This document shows, piece after piece, positions 1 to 9,361 of a DNA stretch of 44,843 nucleotides. The first letter of the stretch is position 1, and the number at the start of each line of letters is the position of its first letter. This DNA is from Stenotrophomonas sp. 278 (GTDB lineage Bacteria > Pseudomonadota > Gammaproteobacteria > Xanthomonadales > Xanthomonadaceae). The DNA is taken from positions 1 to 44,843 of the forward strand of contig NZ_RHPP01000018.1 of assembly GCF_003935715.1 (NCBI RefSeq), in the 5' to 3' direction. The notes under the pieces are model-generated. The model saw nothing but the letters and a program-made list of their open reading frames with translations, was not told the DNA's origin and did not search any database. The translations under genes and the position numbers were made by a program.

Positions 1-803
1 CGGCCAGCGCGCCGCGCGTGCTCGATGCCCGCTTCTCGCTCGCCGACCCGCAGTCCGGCGCGGCCGCATACGCCCAAGGGCACATCGAGGGCGCCGTCCA
101 CGCCGACCTCAATCGTGATCTGGCCGACCTCGACAAGGTCGGCGAGGGACGCCACCCGTTGCCCGACAGCGACGCGTTTGCTGCCCAGCTCGGCCGTTGG
201 GGCATCCGCCCCGACACCCCGGTGGTGGTCTATGACGCCGGTGACGGCAGCATGGCCGCCGCGCGGGCCTGGTGGATGCTGCGCCTGATCGGCCACACCC
301 GGGTCGCGGTGCTGGATGGCGGCCTGGCGGCCTGGCAGGCCGCCGGCTACCCGCTGACCACGGAAGTACCTACGCTACCCGAAGGGCAGCCGTATCCCGG
401 CCGCTTCGACCGCGCCCAGATCGCCTCGGTGGAAGAAATTTCCGCCCGCCTCAAGCATCCCCCCGGCTGGCTGCTGGATGCCCGCGCCGGTGAGCGCTTC
501 CGTGGCGAAGCAGAACCGCTGGATCCGGTCGCCGGGCACGTGCCCGGTGCGGTCAACCGCCCGTTCGCGTTGAACGTCCATGAAGGACGGCTGCGTCCGG
601 CCGCCGATCTGCGCGCCGCGCTGCAGCCGCTGATCGGCACGCACGACCCGCAGCAGGTGGTGCTGATGTGTGGTTCGGGGGTTACGGCCTGCCATCTGCT
701 GCTGGCGATGGAAGTGGCCGGTCTGGCCGGCGCGCGTGTCTACCCCGGTTCGTGGAGCGGCTGGGTCAGCGATTCCACCCGGCCGGTCGCCACCGGCCCG
801 TAG
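1..803 (+). CDS. sseA: 3-mercaptopyruvate/thiosulfate sulfurtransferase, 5' end outside window
   Basis: Two-domain rhodanese-type sulfurtransferase, which moves sulfane sulfur from 3-mercaptopyruvate or thiosulfate to a thiol acceptor. The frame is open to the left edge (A-S-A-P-R before V-L-D-A-R-F), so the GTG at 18 is probably internal and the true start lies upstream. The N-terminal inactive rhodanese domain includes VVVYDAGDGSMAAARAWWML. The C-terminal domain carries the active-site loop CGSGVTA, the form typical of mercaptopyruvate sulfurtransferases. The stop TAG at 801-803 lies inside the GTAG head of a palindromic repeat. The family is certain; the preferred substrate is inferred from the loop. 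Confidence 0.9.
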   Translation, partial: ASAPRVLDARFSLADPQSGAAAYAQGHIEGAVHADLNRDLADLDKVGEGRHPLPDSDAFAAQLGRWGIRPDTPVVVYDAGDGSMAAARAWWMLRLIGHTRVAVLDGGLAAWQAAGYPLTTEVPTLPEGQPYPGRFDRAQIASVEEISARLKHPPGWLLDARAGERFRGEAEPLDPVAGHVPGAVNRPFALNVHEGRLRPAADLRAALQPLIGTHDPQQVVLMCGSGVTACHLLLAMEVAGLAGARVYPGSWSGWVSDSTRPVATGP

Positions 804-821
804 TGCCGGGCTTGCCCGGCA
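800..821 (+). repeat. GTAG-headed palindromic repeat (SMAG-like)
   Basis: GTAG at 800-803 is followed by a perfect hairpin, TGCCGGGC / GCCCGGCA with a TT loop (804-821). The GTAG supplies the TAG stop codon of the sulfurtransferase. It may also stop transcription or stabilise the mRNA 3' end. Confidence 0.7.
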
Positions 822-836
822 ACCTGCAATGGCGGG

Positions 837-1406
837 TCAAGCCGCCAATGTCTGCAACCGCACCGCCGCCATCACCCGTGGCCACGGGAACAACGGGCCT
901 GGGTCACGTTTGCGCGGCACCTGGCGCTCGGCATCATCGCTGGCTTCAACCTGCCGCGTATCCAGCGCCTCATGGCCGGCAATGAACTGCAGGCCAGGCA
1001 GGGTGTCGCACAGGTGCTGCAGCAGGTCGATCAAGGCGGCAATCTGCAAATCAGGGTAAGGCTCGTCCATGGCCTGGTGACGAGAGTCCAGCCAGTGCGG
1101 GTAGCGGCCGGTGTTGACCAGCTCGATCCCGATGGAGCGCGGGTTGAAGCCACTCACATGGTGCGCGGTACGTTCCAGTGGCACGTACTGGACGATGCTG
1201 CCGTCGCGGTCGATGTAGAAATGCCCACTGTTGCCGCTGCCGCTGTCATACAGAACGCGCTCCCCATACTCACGCGCCATCGCCAGGTCGGGCAGTTCGG
1301 TGCAGTGAATCACTGCCAGGTCGATGTCTTCGTGCGCCCGTTCGGCCAGCCGGTCCACGTAGGGCAGCGGCTGCGGGTCGATGCGGGGCGGGGCACGGTC
1401 AGACAT
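837..1406 (-). CDS. ampD: N-acetylmuramoyl-L-alanine amidase, AmpD-like (Amidase_2)
   Basis: 189-residue Amidase_2 protein without a signal peptide, so probably cytoplasmic like AmpD, which cleaves 1,6-anhydro-muropeptides during cell-wall recycling. Visible landmarks are the zinc-ligand segments AVIHCTE near residue 33 and AGHEALDTR near 143, the IGIELVNTG strand carrying the conserved Glu, and the C-terminal KRDPGPLFPW that matches the K-x-D-P-G signature of AmpD. It ends 33 bases past the convergent sulfurtransferase. In this family AmpD loss derepresses AmpR-controlled beta-lactamase; nothing in this sequence shows that link directly. It could instead be a related periplasmic-type amidase, but the missing signal argues against that. 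Confidence 0.85.
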   Translation of the reverse strand: MSDRAPPRIDPQPLPYVDRLAERAHEDIDLAVIHCTELPDLAMAREYGERVLYDSGSGNSGHFYIDRDGSIVQYVPLERTAHHVSGFNPRSIGIELVNTGRYPHWLDSRHQAMDEPYPDLQIAALIDLLQHLCDTLPGLQFIAGHEALDTRQVEASDDAERQVPRKRDPGPLFPWPRVMAAVRLQTLAA

Positions 1407-1476
1407 GCAGCGATGCTAGCATTCACCGCATGAGCGCAACCAACGATTCCTTCCTTGATTCCCGCGCGGTAGCGGC

Positions 1477-2004
1477 ATGAGCCGCGGCCACTGCATCCTG
1501 TCCCATGGCTTTGAAAGCGGCCCCGACGCCACCAAGGTCACGGCGTTGGCCGAGGTCGCCGAACGCCTGGGCTTCACCCATGAGCGCCCGGATTACACCG
1601 ACCTGGATGCCCGCCGCGAAGTGAGCAGTGTCGGCGACGTGCGCGCCCGCCTGCAGCGGCTGATCGGTCTGGCCGCTGCCGCAGCCGCGCGTGGGCCGGT
1701 GGTGCTCGCAGGTTCCAGCCTGGGAGCCTACATTTCAGGCATTGCCTCGCTGCAGGTGCCGACCCAGGCCCTGTTCCTGATGGTGCCGCCGACCCGGATG
1801 GGGCCGATGCCGGCCCTGGATGCGGCTCCGGTGCCGATCAGCGTGGTGCATGCCTGGCAGGACGAGCTGATTCCGGCCGCCGATGTGATCGCCTGGGCGC
1901 AGGCACGCTCGGCACGGCTGCTGCTGGTGCAGGACGGTCACCGTCTGGAAAGCCACGTGGAGGCGTCCGCGCAGGCGTTTGAGGCGTTGTTGAAGGGGTT
2001 ATGA
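1477..2004 (+). CDS. YqiA-like alpha/beta-hydrolase (esterase)
   Basis: 175-residue compact alpha/beta hydrolase of the YqiA/UPF0227 type. The N-terminal [11 protein letters not shown] forms the oxyanion region, GSSLGAYI is the nucleophile elbow with the catalytic Ser, HAWQDELIP supplies the acid, and DGHRL supplies the catalytic His. The substrate is unknown; E. coli YqiA hydrolyses short acyl esters. The ATG is preceded by no clear ribosome-binding site. A 16-codon frame (1430-1480) ends in an ATGA overlap with it and might couple translation, but I see no other support for that frame. Confidence 0.82.
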   Translation: MSRGHCILSHGFESGPDATKVTALAEVAERLGFTHERPDYTDLDARREVSSVGDVRARLQRLIGLAAAAAARGPVVLAGSSLGAYISGIASLQVPTQALFLMVPPTRMGPMPALDAAPVPISVVHAWQDELIPAADVIAWAQARSARLLLVQDGHRLESHVEASAQAFEALLKGL

Positions 2005-2083
2005 CGCCACCCGGGGGCGTTGCCGGGCGCTTGCCGCCGGGTCACGTACAATGCGCGGTCCGCTGACCTGTGTATCCGCCCCT

Positions 2084-4228
2084 GTGAAATTCTTTGTTTC
2101 CTGCGCCAAAGGCCTGGAGTATCTGCTCGCCGACGAACTGCTGGCGCTTGGCCTGCCCAAGGCCACCGCCACCATTTCCGGCGTGAACGCCGAGGGCGAG
2201 CTGGCGCAGGCGCAGCGGGTGGTGCTGTGGTCGCGGCTGGCCAGCCGCGTGCTCTGGCCCATCGCCGAGTTCGACTGCCCCGACGAAGCCTCCCTGTACC
2301 AGGGCGTCAGTGCCATGCCCTGGGAGCAGCACATCGCTCCGGAACTGACCCTGGCCGTGGACGCACACGTCTCCGGCACCGAGATCACCCACGCGCGCTT
2401 TGCCGCCCAGCGGGTCAAGGATGGCGTGGTCGACAGCCTGCGCGCGCAGGGCCTGGAACGCCCTTCGGTGAACGTGGAGTTCCCGGACGTGCGCCTGAAC
2501 CTGTCGCTGCGCAAGGGCCGCGCCACGATCTCCATCGACCTCGGCGGCGGCCCCATGCACCGCCGCGGCTGGCGCATGGCGCAGAACGACGCGCCGTTGA
2601 AGGAAAACCTGGCCGCCGCCGTGCTGCTGCGCGCCAACTGGCCGAAGATCCACGCCCAGGGTGGCGGTCTGCTTGACCCGATGTGTGGCAGCGGCACGCT
2701 GCTGATTGAAGGCGCGTTGATGGCCGCGGACGTCGCTCCGGGCCTGCAGCGTCATGGCAGCATTCCGCCCAGCCGCTGGCTGGGCTTTGACCGTGACAGC
2801 TGGAAGGCGCTGCTGGCCGAAGCCCGCGAACGCGAGCAGGTCGGGCGCGCCGCGCTCAAGCAGGTGATCCACGGCAGCGACATCGATCCGCTGGCTATCC
2901 GCGCCGCGAAGGAAAACGCCGAAGTGGCCGGTGTTTCTGATGCCATCTGGTTCGGCGTGCGCGACGTCGCCGATGTCCAGGTGCCGCCGGAAGAGACCGG
3001 CTGCGTGGTCTGCAATCCACCCTACGACGAGCGGCTGGCGGCCGATGCCGTGCTGTACCGTCGCATTGGCGATGCGCTCAAGCGCGCCGTGCCGCAGTGG
3101 CGCGCCAGCCTGCTGTGCGGCAGTGCCGACCTGGCCTTCGCTACCGGCCTGCGGGCCAGCAAGAAGTACCAGCTGTTCAACGGAGCCATCGAGTGCGCGC
3201 TGATCGTCTGCGACCCGATCGCGGTACCGCAGCGCGAGAACAGCGGCGCGCCGCGTGAGCTCAGCGAAGGCGCGCAGATGGTGGCCAACCGGCTGCGCAA
3301 GAACATCCGCAAGTACAAGACCTGGCGCAGCAAGGCCCAGGTCACCTGCTACCGGGTCTACGACGCCGACCTGCCCGAATATGCCGCGGCCATCGACGTG
3401 TACCAGGAAGACGGCGGCGCCGGTCGTACCTTCCTGCATGTGCAGGAATACGCCGCACCGGCCACCATTCCCGATGTGGATGTGCGTCGTCGCCGCAACG
3501 AGCTGCTGTCGGCCGCGCGCGAGGTGTTCCAGGTGCCGGCCGAGCAGGTCGCATTGAAGTCGCGTGAACGCGGCAAGGGCGGCAGCAAGTACGGTCGGTT
3601 CGAGCAGCGCGGCGAGTTCATCATGGTTCGCGAGAATGATGCGCTGCTGCGGGTGAACCTGTTCGATTACCTCGACACCGGTTTGTTCCTCGACCATCGC
3701 CCGCTGCGCTGGCACATGGGCAAGGTGGCCGAAGGCCAGCGTTTTCTCAATCTGTTCTGCTACACCGGCGTGGCCACTGTGCAGGCCGCCGTGGCCGGTG
3801 CCGCGTCGACCACCAGCGTGGATCTTTCCGGCACTTACCTGCAGTGGTGCGCCGACAACCTGGCCCTGAATGGCAAGGGCGGCAGCCAGCACACGCTGGT
3901 GCAGGCCGATGCGCTGGCCTGGCTGGAAGCCGAGCGTCACCGGTTCGACGTGATCTTCTGCGATCCGCCGACGTTCTCGAATTCGGCCCGTGCCGAAGAC
4001 TTCGATGTGCAGCGCGAACATGTGCGCCTGCTGCGGGCGGCGGTCAACCGCCTGACTCCGGAAGGCGTGCTGTACTTCTCCAACAACTTCCGTCGCTTCA
4101 AACTGGACGAGGACGCGGTGAAGGAGTTCGCGCAGTGCAAGGAGATCACCGCCGATACCATCGATGAGGATTTCCAGCGCAACCCGCGCATCCACCGCGC
4201 GTGGGAGCTGCGCCGTTACGGCGCGTGA
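2084..4228 (+). CDS. rlmL: Bifunctional 23S rRNA methyltransferase RlmKL (m2G2445 / m7G2069)
   Basis: About 714 residues, the fused form. An N-terminal THUMP domain (starting [18 protein letters not shown]) precedes the RlmL methyltransferase, with [14 protein letters not shown] as SAM site and the catalytic NPPYDERL. A second, RlmK-type domain has [14 protein letters not shown] and [13 protein letters not shown]. It methylates helix 74 of 23S rRNA during 50S assembly. I chose GTG at 2084 because homologues begin directly at (M)KFFVSCAKG. An in-frame ATG at 2051 would add 11 residues; a TACAAT box sits at about 2046-2051, overlapping that ATG, which further disfavours it. Confidence 0.93.
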   Translation: MKFFVSCAKGLEYLLADELLALGLPKATATISGVNAEGELAQAQRVVLWSRLASRVLWPIAEFDCPDEASLYQGVSAMPWEQHIAPELTLAVDAHVSGTEITHARFAAQRVKDGVVDSLRAQGLERPSVNVEFPDVRLNLSLRKGRATISIDLGGGPMHRRGWRMAQNDAPLKENLAAAVLLRANWPKIHAQGGGLLDPMCGSGTLLIEGALMAADVAPGLQRHGSIPPSRWLGFDRDSWKALLAEAREREQVGRAALKQVIHGSDIDPLAIRAAKENAEVAGVSDAIWFGVRDVADVQVPPEETGCVVCNPPYDERLAADAVLYRRIGDALKRAVPQWRASLLCGSADLAFATGLRASKKYQLFNGAIECALIVCDPIAVPQRENSGAPRELSEGAQMVANRLRKNIRKYKTWRSKAQVTCYRVYDADLPEYAAAIDVYQEDGGAGRTFLHVQEYAAPATIPDVDVRRRRNELLSAAREVFQVPAEQVALKSRERGKGGSKYGRFEQRGEFIMVRENDALLRVNLFDYLDTGLFLDHRPLRWHMGKVAEGQRFLNLFCYTGVATVQAAVAGAASTTSVDLSGTYLQWCADNLALNGKGGSQHTLVQADALAWLEAERHRFDVIFCDPPTFSNSARAEDFDVQREHVRLLRAAVNRLTPEGVLYFSNNFRRFKLDEDAVKEFAQCKEITADTIDEDFQRNPRIHRAWELRRYGA

Positions 4229-4238
4229 TTTACGTGCG

Positions 4239-4363
4239 CCACGACCAACGGTCGTGGCCTACCGTGCTCTACACGGGTCATTCGTTTCCCAGGCGCGTGG
4301 CGACGCGCTAATCCATACGGCGTGTCGTTGTTGTCGTGGCGCGGCACGACCGTTGGTCGTGCC
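4239..4363. repeat. Pair of SMAG-like palindromes in inverted orientation
   Basis: The left hairpin is CCACGACC-AAC-GGTCGTGG (4239-4257) followed by CCTAC, the complement of a GTAG head. The right hairpin is GGCACGACC-GTT-GGTCGTGCC (4343-4363). The opposite loop sequences (AAC versus GTT) show that the units face each other. They fill the gap between convergent rlmL and the DUF3325 gene, where they may end transcription from both sides. Confidence 0.7.
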
Positions 4364-4368
4364 GCCGG

Positions 4369-4698
4369 TTACATCACCGCAGCCACCAACCCCACCGCCG
4401 GCAATCCACACGCCAGCGGCTTCAACCAGCGCTGCCGCCACGGATACAACCCGAACGCGATCGGCAGCCCGGCAATGGTCAACGTGCCCAACCACAGCAC
4501 CGGGCCCGCGGCCCAGCCATGATCTACCACGCTCAGCGCGAACGACACACACAGCAGCGCCCAACCCAGCACGCGCCAGCGCGTGCGCACAGTGGCCGTC
4601 GCCGCCGCCTTGCCATGCAAATCCAGCTGGTGCTTCTCCATCGCCAGCGACAGCGCGGTAAACGCAGCGAAACTCAAGGTCACGGCGAGCAGCATCAT
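4369..4698 (-). CDS. DUF3325 family membrane protein
   Basis: 109 residues with three to four hydrophobic segments (MMLLAVTLSFAAFTAL, WALLCVSFALSVVDHGW, VLWLGTLTIAGLPIAFGLY and a C-terminal PLACGLPAVGLVAAV), matching the small inner-membrane DUF3325 family often found beside PepSY proteins and siderophore receptors. The ATG overlaps the stop of the upstream PepSY gene as ATGA, so it is the third gene of a translationally coupled operon. The biochemical role is unknown; iron acquisition is inferred from context and the Fur box upstream of the operon. Confidence 0.75.
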   Translation of the reverse strand: MMLLAVTLSFAAFTALSLAMEKHQLDLHGKAAATATVRTRWRVLGWALLCVSFALSVVDHGWAAGPVLWLGTLTIAGLPIAFGLYPWRQRWLKPLACGLPAVGLVAAVM

Positions 4699-6335
4699 GC
4701 GCTGGCCTCCGCCGGCACCGGCGGTTTCGCCGCCGCCGCTGCAGCGGCCTGCCGCTTCTTCTTCTCAGCCGCGCTCAGCGCCGGCTGCCAGCGCTGCATG
4801 CGCAGGCCGCAGTAGGCCAGCATCGCGCCGAACGCCAGCATCATCAGGTCGAACCCGGCCAGCACCCAGTCGCCGGCCAGCAGGGTCACCCCAAGATGCG
4901 CGTTCGTGGTCAATGCATTCACCACTGGAACAAGTGCGAACAAGGCTGCACCCAGATAGAGCTGCGCCGCCCACATCATCCGCTTGGGCCACAGGAATGC
5001 CGCCAGCAGCGCCGCGCCCCAGGCGTAGAAGAACACATTGGCCTCGGCGGCCGGGCGTTCGGCCAGGCCCAGCGGCAGCAGGCGGTTGCCCCAGAAATAG
5101 GCGGCAAACGCGATCGGCAGACCCGCTACCGCGCCAATGTTGAGCGCGTCCACCAGGCGCAGGCCGAAGCCGGTCCTGCCGGACTTGGCATGCTTGGGCC
5201 GTTCCTTGACCGCCCACAGCACCACGCCGCTGGCCACCATCAGGCAGCCGACCAGGCCGGACAGGAAGAACAGCGCACGCAGCCCCCAGTCAGCAAAATG
5301 AGCCAGGTGCAGGCCGTACATCACGCCGCGGGTCTGGGTGGCACCGCCCGGTAGCGGGCTGGCCTGCAGCAGCTCGCCGCTGATGGCATTGAAGCGCAGC
5401 GAAGGCGCATCGCTCGACAGCCGGCGGCCGTCACGCTGGTAGACGTCGACCACCGCATTGGCCGCGCCAGGGTGGGAGACGACGAAACTGCCCACATCCG
5501 CGCCTTTCCATTCACGCCGCGCGCTGTCGAGCAGCTGCTGGATCGGGACCGGGGTGGCGCTGCCTTCGCCGGGCCCTTCCACGTCGGCCATGCGCGCGAA
5601 GGCTTCGCTGTAGAACGCCGCTTCGTCGTTCGGGTAGGCCTTGTTCATGCCCCACGGCAGGTACATGAACATCAGGGTGACGATGCCGGTGTAGGTGATC
5701 ATGGCGTGGTACGGCAGGGCCATCACCGCGCTGACGTTGTGGAAATCCAGCCACGACCGCAGGCCTTTGTCCGGGCGGAAGGTGAAGAAGTCCTTGAAGA
5801 TTTTCTTGTGGGTGATCACCCCGGTGATGATCGCAACCAGCATGAACATGGCGCAGAAGCCCACCAGATAGCGCGCCCACAGCACCGGGATGTAGTGCAG
5901 GTCGAAATGCAGGCGGTAGAAGAAGTCGCCGCCACGGGTCTCACGCGCGCTCACTTCGTTGCCGGTGTTCGGGTCAACCGTGGCATCACCGAAGCGGCCG
6001 CCGCCACGCCGGCGCTTCTGGCCCTCAACCGGCGGCTTCACCATCGACTCGGGATTGCGCCAGAACATGCGCATGGCGGGATTGCGCGCGCTGGGCAGGG
6101 TCACGTTCCACGATTCGGCCTGGGGGGCCTTGTGCTGCAGAAACGTGAGCGCACGCTGCGCGGCCACATCGCTGCTGACCGTGCTGCGCGGCAGCTCCGG
6201 GCGCATCCAGCGGCTGATCTCGTCGCGGTAGTAGCTGGCGGTTCCGGCCATGAAGATGAGCAGCAGCAACCAGCCCACCAGCAGGCCGGTCCAGGTGTGC
6301 AGCCAGGCCATTGACTGGCGGAATCCGTTTTTCAT
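4695..6335 (-). CDS. PepSY-associated transmembrane protein (iron-uptake operon)
   Basis: 546 residues starting MKNGFRQSMAWLHTWTGLLV. The first membrane helix follows directly (WTGLLVGWLLLLIFMAGTASYY), then a large periplasmic region, further helices near WARYLVGFCAMFMLVAII, and a second core at ALFFLSGLVGCLMVASGVV. A K/A-rich tail ends the protein. Members of this family accompany TonB receptors and are proposed to act as ferric-siderophore reductases in the inner membrane; reductase activity here is inference. The frame is open for 175 codons further upstream, but the start at 6335 gives a correct first helix and an ATGA overlap with the DUF3649 gene. Confidence 0.85.
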   Translation of the reverse strand: MKNGFRQSMAWLHTWTGLLVGWLLLLIFMAGTASYYRDEISRWMRPELPRSTVSSDVAAQRALTFLQHKAPQAESWNVTLPSARNPAMRMFWRNPESMVKPPVEGQKRRRGGGRFGDATVDPNTGNEVSARETRGGDFFYRLHFDLHYIPVLWARYLVGFCAMFMLVAIITGVITHKKIFKDFFTFRPDKGLRSWLDFHNVSAVMALPYHAMITYTGIVTLMFMYLPWGMNKAYPNDEAAFYSEAFARMADVEGPGEGSATPVPIQQLLDSARREWKGADVGSFVVSHPGAANAVVDVYQRDGRRLSSDAPSLRFNAISGELLQASPLPGGATQTRGVMYGLHLAHFADWGLRALFFLSGLVGCLMVASGVVLWAVKERPKHAKSGRTGFGLRLVDALNIGAVAGLPIAFAAYFWGNRLLPLGLAERPAAEANVFFYAWGAALLAAFLWPKRMMWAAQLYLGAALFALVPVVNALTTNAHLGVTLLAGDWVLAGFDLMMLAFGAMLAYCGLRMQRWQPALSAAEKKKRQAAAAAAAKPPVPAEASA

Positions 6336-6655
6336 GCGCGGCCCTCCAGCAGCAGCGTGCCCAGCCAGAACAGCGCAGTGGGCAGGGCGATGCCGATCCA
6401 GGCGCGCAGCGCGGTGCGGGTGGCAAATGCCCACAGCGCGGCACAGGCGCACAGCAGGATGCCGACCAGCATGCCGGTCAGCACCGCCTGTGAGCGCACG
6501 CCGGGCATCGCCACGGCGAAGAACATCGAACAGGTCGCGGCCAGCGCGTAACCGCCGAAGATCGCCGCCAGGCTGCGGGAGAGCACGCCCAGCCAGGGGC
6601 GGGCGAAGAAGCGGCCCACAGGGGCGAGCCAGTGTGCGTCGGGCGTGCTGTCCAC
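6332..6655 (-). CDS. DUF3649 family membrane protein
   Basis: About 107 residues. The core SRSLAAIFGGYALAATCSMF followed by several hydrophobic stretches and a tryptophan-rich C-terminal half matches DUF3649, small inner-membrane proteins that pair with PepSY and DUF3325 proteins. I prefer the GTG at 6655, which has AGGA six bases upstream; a longer frame reaches GTG at 6742 with an ATG at 6727, but neither has a good ribosome-binding site. It is the first gene of the three-gene minus-strand operon, and its stop overlaps the next start as ATGA. Role unknown; iron regulation is inferred from the Fur box at 6810-6828. Confidence 0.72.
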   Translation of the reverse strand: MDSTPDAHWLAPVGRFFARPWLGVLSRSLAAIFGGYALAATCSMFFAVAMPGVRSQAVLTGMLVGILLCACAALWAFATRTALRAWIGIALPTALFWLGTLLLEGRA

Positions 6656-6809
6656 GAGGTCCTGCAAGGTCGATGTTCCAACGGCAATGGCCCACTGCGG
6701 GGCGCAGCAGGCAACAAGGGAGGCCATCCTTGGCCCAGCCACTGTTTGGCGCAGCGGTATCCCTGGAGCTTGTCCTGAGAAGTCGCAATCGACATCGCAG
6801 ATCGCGGCG

Positions 6810-6828
6810 AATGATAGTCATTATCATT
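6810..6828. promoter_or_regulatory. Fur box between divergent iron genes
   Basis: AATGATAGTCATTATCATT is a 19-bp site with perfect 7-bp arms (AATGATA / TATCATT) and closely follows the classical Fur consensus. It lies 155 bases from the preferred DUF3649 start and 146 bases from the TonB-receptor start, so one Fur dimer could repress both transcripts when iron is plentiful. Confidence 0.85.
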
Positions 6829-6973
6829 TCGTTCTTCAAGTCGCAGCGGGCATGTGTCATCGGATGTGTGGCGCAGCGTCATCTTCACGACATCGCACCT
6901 GAACAGACTGCGCCCCGCGCGGCAGAGCGGAGGGTCTGCACGCATTCCCCATTGTGTTGATCTGGAGTTGCGA

Positions 6974-9361
6974 GTGAAGCGTTGTGCGTTGGCCGTTGCC
7001 GTTGTGTCCGTTGTTTCTTTTGCTGTGGCCGCCGAAGGGCATGCCCAGTCCGCTCCGGCAGGGAATGCCGCAGCCCCCGCCACCCTGGACACGATGGTCG
7101 TCACCGGTACGCGCGGCAGCAACCGCACCCAGTTCGATACCCTTGCGCCGGTTGACGTGTTCTCGCAGGAAGAGATCCAGGCCATTGAATCGAGCGACCT
7201 CAACGACGTGCTGGCCCAGCTGGTGCCGTCGTTCGTGGTGCAGCGCATGCCGATGAACGACGGCCTGGTGTTCGTGCGTCCGGCCACGCTGCGCGGCCTC
7301 TCACCGGACCAGACGCTGGTGTTGGTCAACGGCCGCCGCTTCCACCGCTCGGCATTGCTCGGCGCGCGCGGCGCACAGGGTCCGGACCTGGCCCAGATTC
7401 CGGTGCATGCCATCCAGCGTATTGAAGTGCTGCGCGATGGTGCGTCGGCACAGTACGGTTCCGACGCCATTGCCGGCGTGATCAACATCATCCTTGATGA
7501 CCGCGTCGGCGGTGAGGTCTCGCTGGGGCTGTCCGAATACAGCGAGGGTGATGGCCGCGGCCGAAAGGTCGGCGCACGCCACGGTTTCGCCCTGGGCGAG
7601 GACGGCAGCCTGTCGTTGTTCGCCGATTGGGACAAGTCCGATGCCACCTCGCGCAGCCGCCAGCGCGCCGATGCCATCGCCTTCCAGAACGCGCATCCGG
7701 AACTGGACGTACCAGACCCGGTGCAGCGCTGGGGCCAGCCGGACCTGGAGAACCGCCACGCTGGCTTTAACCTCAACCTGGCGCTGAACCCGAATCTGGA
7801 CCTGTACGGCTTTGGTCTGTTCGGTCACAGCGAGGGCATGAGCGACTTCAACTGGCGTAACCCGGACGGCACCGCCTCGGTCTACAACCCCAGCGGCGTG
7901 TTCCCGGGCTGGGAAGCGCGTTCGCTGTATCCCACCGGCTTCAGCCCGCAGTACGGCAACGAGCAGGACGACCTGCAGGCCGTGCTCGGCCTGCGCGGTT
8001 ATATCGGCGAGCGCTGGCGCTGGGACGTGAGCGCGTCGTACGGCCGCAACCAGATCGACTACACGCTGGACAATGCGATCAACGCCTCGTTGGGCCCGGA
8101 CAGCCCGACCTCGTTCTATCTGGGGCGTCTGTCGCAGACCGAGAAGAACGTCAACGCCGACGTGGTCTATTCGCTGCCGGTGGCGGCGCTGGAAGGTCCG
8201 ATCAACATCGCCTTCGGTGCCGAGGCGCGCGAGGAAACCTACGCGGTGAAGGCCGGTGACCCGGCGTCCTACGCGATTGGCCCGGGCGCGGCGACCGGTC
8301 TGGCCGGCGGTGCCAACGGCGCGCCCGGTTTCAGTGACACCAACGCCGGCAGCTGGAGCCAGCGCAGCCGTGCTGCCTACATCGACGTGGAGGCACCGAT
8401 CACCGCGCGCTGGACGGTGGGTGCGGCGACCCGCTACGAGCACTTCTCCGCCTTCGGCGAGAGCATCGACGGCAAGCTGTCCACCCGCTTTGCGTTCACC
8501 CCGGACGTGGCGATCCGTGGCTCGGTCTCGACCGGCTTCCGCGCACCGACCCCGGGGCAGCTCTATACCCAGAGCACCCAGCAGGGCCTGGATACGGTGA
8601 CGCTGCAGGTATTCACCACCGGCCGACTTTCTCCCAGCGATCCGCTCGCTGTGCAACTGGGTGCGCAGCCGCTCAAGCCCGAACAATCGCGTACCGCCTC
8701 GCTCGGCCTGACCTGGAAGACCGATGCCGGCTTCTCCGGCTCGGTGGATGTGTATGACATCAAGGTCACCGACCGTTTCAGCCAGTCGGCCGCGTACGCC
8801 GTGCCGGCCGGTACACCGAACCCGCTGCGCTTCACCTCAGTGAGCTTCTACACCAATGACTTCGACACCACCACCCGTGGTGTGGACGTGGTCGGCAGCT
8901 ATGTCACCGGCGTGGGTGCCGGGCGCTTGAACACGACGCTGGGCTACAACTACAACCAGACCACCGTCGACAGCGGCCGCACCGGTGTGGCCACCAATGA
9001 CAGCCAGCGCCGCATCTTTGAAGAGCGCCTGCCCGAGCACAAGGCCACGCTGAGCAGCCAGTATGAGATCGGACGCTGGAGTGTGCTCGGCAAACTGCGA
9101 TACTACGGGGCATGGACCGACTCTTCCGGCAATGCCACCGGCGACATCTTCCAGCGCTTCGGTGCGATGAGCTTCTTCGACCTGGCAGTGAGCTACAAGG
9201 TCACCGACCAGCAGACCCTGCGCATCGGCGCGGACAACCTGTTCGACCGCTATCCCGACGAAGCCACGTTCCAGGCCAGCCGCGGCCTGATCTACTCGCG
9301 GAACGCGCCGTATGACACCGATGGCCGCAACATCTACGCCGAATACCGGATCCGTTACTGA
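6974..9361 (+). CDS. TonB-dependent outer-membrane receptor (Fur-controlled)
   Basis: About 795 residues. GTG at 6974 is chosen because GGAG lies seven bases upstream and a standard signal peptide follows (VKRCALAVAVVSVV...GHAQS). An ATG-less longer frame starts at 6854 but runs through the promoter region. The plug domain begins at TMVVTGTRGSNRT and contains LVNGRRFHRSALLG and IEVLRDGASAQYGSDAIAGV. The beta-barrel ends in AEYRIRY, with the terminal aromatic residue needed for outer-membrane insertion. Iron chelate uptake is inferred from the Fur box; the ligand cannot be read from the sequence. The stop overlaps the next start (TGATG). Confidence 0.9.
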   Translation: MKRCALAVAVVSVVSFAVAAEGHAQSAPAGNAAAPATLDTMVVTGTRGSNRTQFDTLAPVDVFSQEEIQAIESSDLNDVLAQLVPSFVVQRMPMNDGLVFVRPATLRGLSPDQTLVLVNGRRFHRSALLGARGAQGPDLAQIPVHAIQRIEVLRDGASAQYGSDAIAGVINIILDDRVGGEVSLGLSEYSEGDGRGRKVGARHGFALGEDGSLSLFADWDKSDATSRSRQRADAIAFQNAHPELDVPDPVQRWGQPDLENRHAGFNLNLALNPNLDLYGFGLFGHSEGMSDFNWRNPDGTASVYNPSGVFPGWEARSLYPTGFSPQYGNEQDDLQAVLGLRGYIGERWRWDVSASYGRNQIDYTLDNAINASLGPDSPTSFYLGRLSQTEKNVNADVVYSLPVAALEGPINIAFGAEAREETYAVKAGDPASYAIGPGAATGLAGGANGAPGFSDTNAGSWSQRSRAAYIDVEAPITARWTVGAATRYEHFSAFGESIDGKLSTRFAFTPDVAIRGSVSTGFRAPTPGQLYTQSTQQGLDTVTLQVFTTGRLSPSDPLAVQLGAQPLKPEQSRTASLGLTWKTDAGFSGSVDVYDIKVTDRFSQSAAYAVPAGTPNPLRFTSVSFYTNDFDTTTRGVDVVGSYVTGVGAGRLNTTLGYNYNQTTVDSGRTGVATNDSQRRIFEERLPEHKATLSSQYEIGRWSVLGKLRYYGAWTDSSGNATGDIFQRFGAMSFFDLAVSYKVTDQQTLRIGADNLFDRYPDEATFQASRGLIYSRNAPYDTDGRNIYAEYRIRY

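Noticed and set aside
1430-1480. 16-codon leader ORF with ATGA overlap to the YqiA-like gene
   Set aside because: No ribosome-binding site and too short to judge; kept only as a note in the hydrolase entry.
2042-4195. 717-codon open frame on the minus strand opposite rlmL
   Set aside because: Shadow of a high-GC gene; its translation is rich in H, Q, G and R with no domain, while the plus strand encodes a full RlmKL.
6854-6973. Upstream extension of the TonB receptor
   Set aside because: The extension lacks a signal peptide and would hide the one starting at GTG 6974, which has a good ribosome-binding site.
7301-8686. 461-codon minus-strand frame inside the TonB receptor
   Set aside because: Compositional shadow of the receptor; no motif and no ribosome-binding site.
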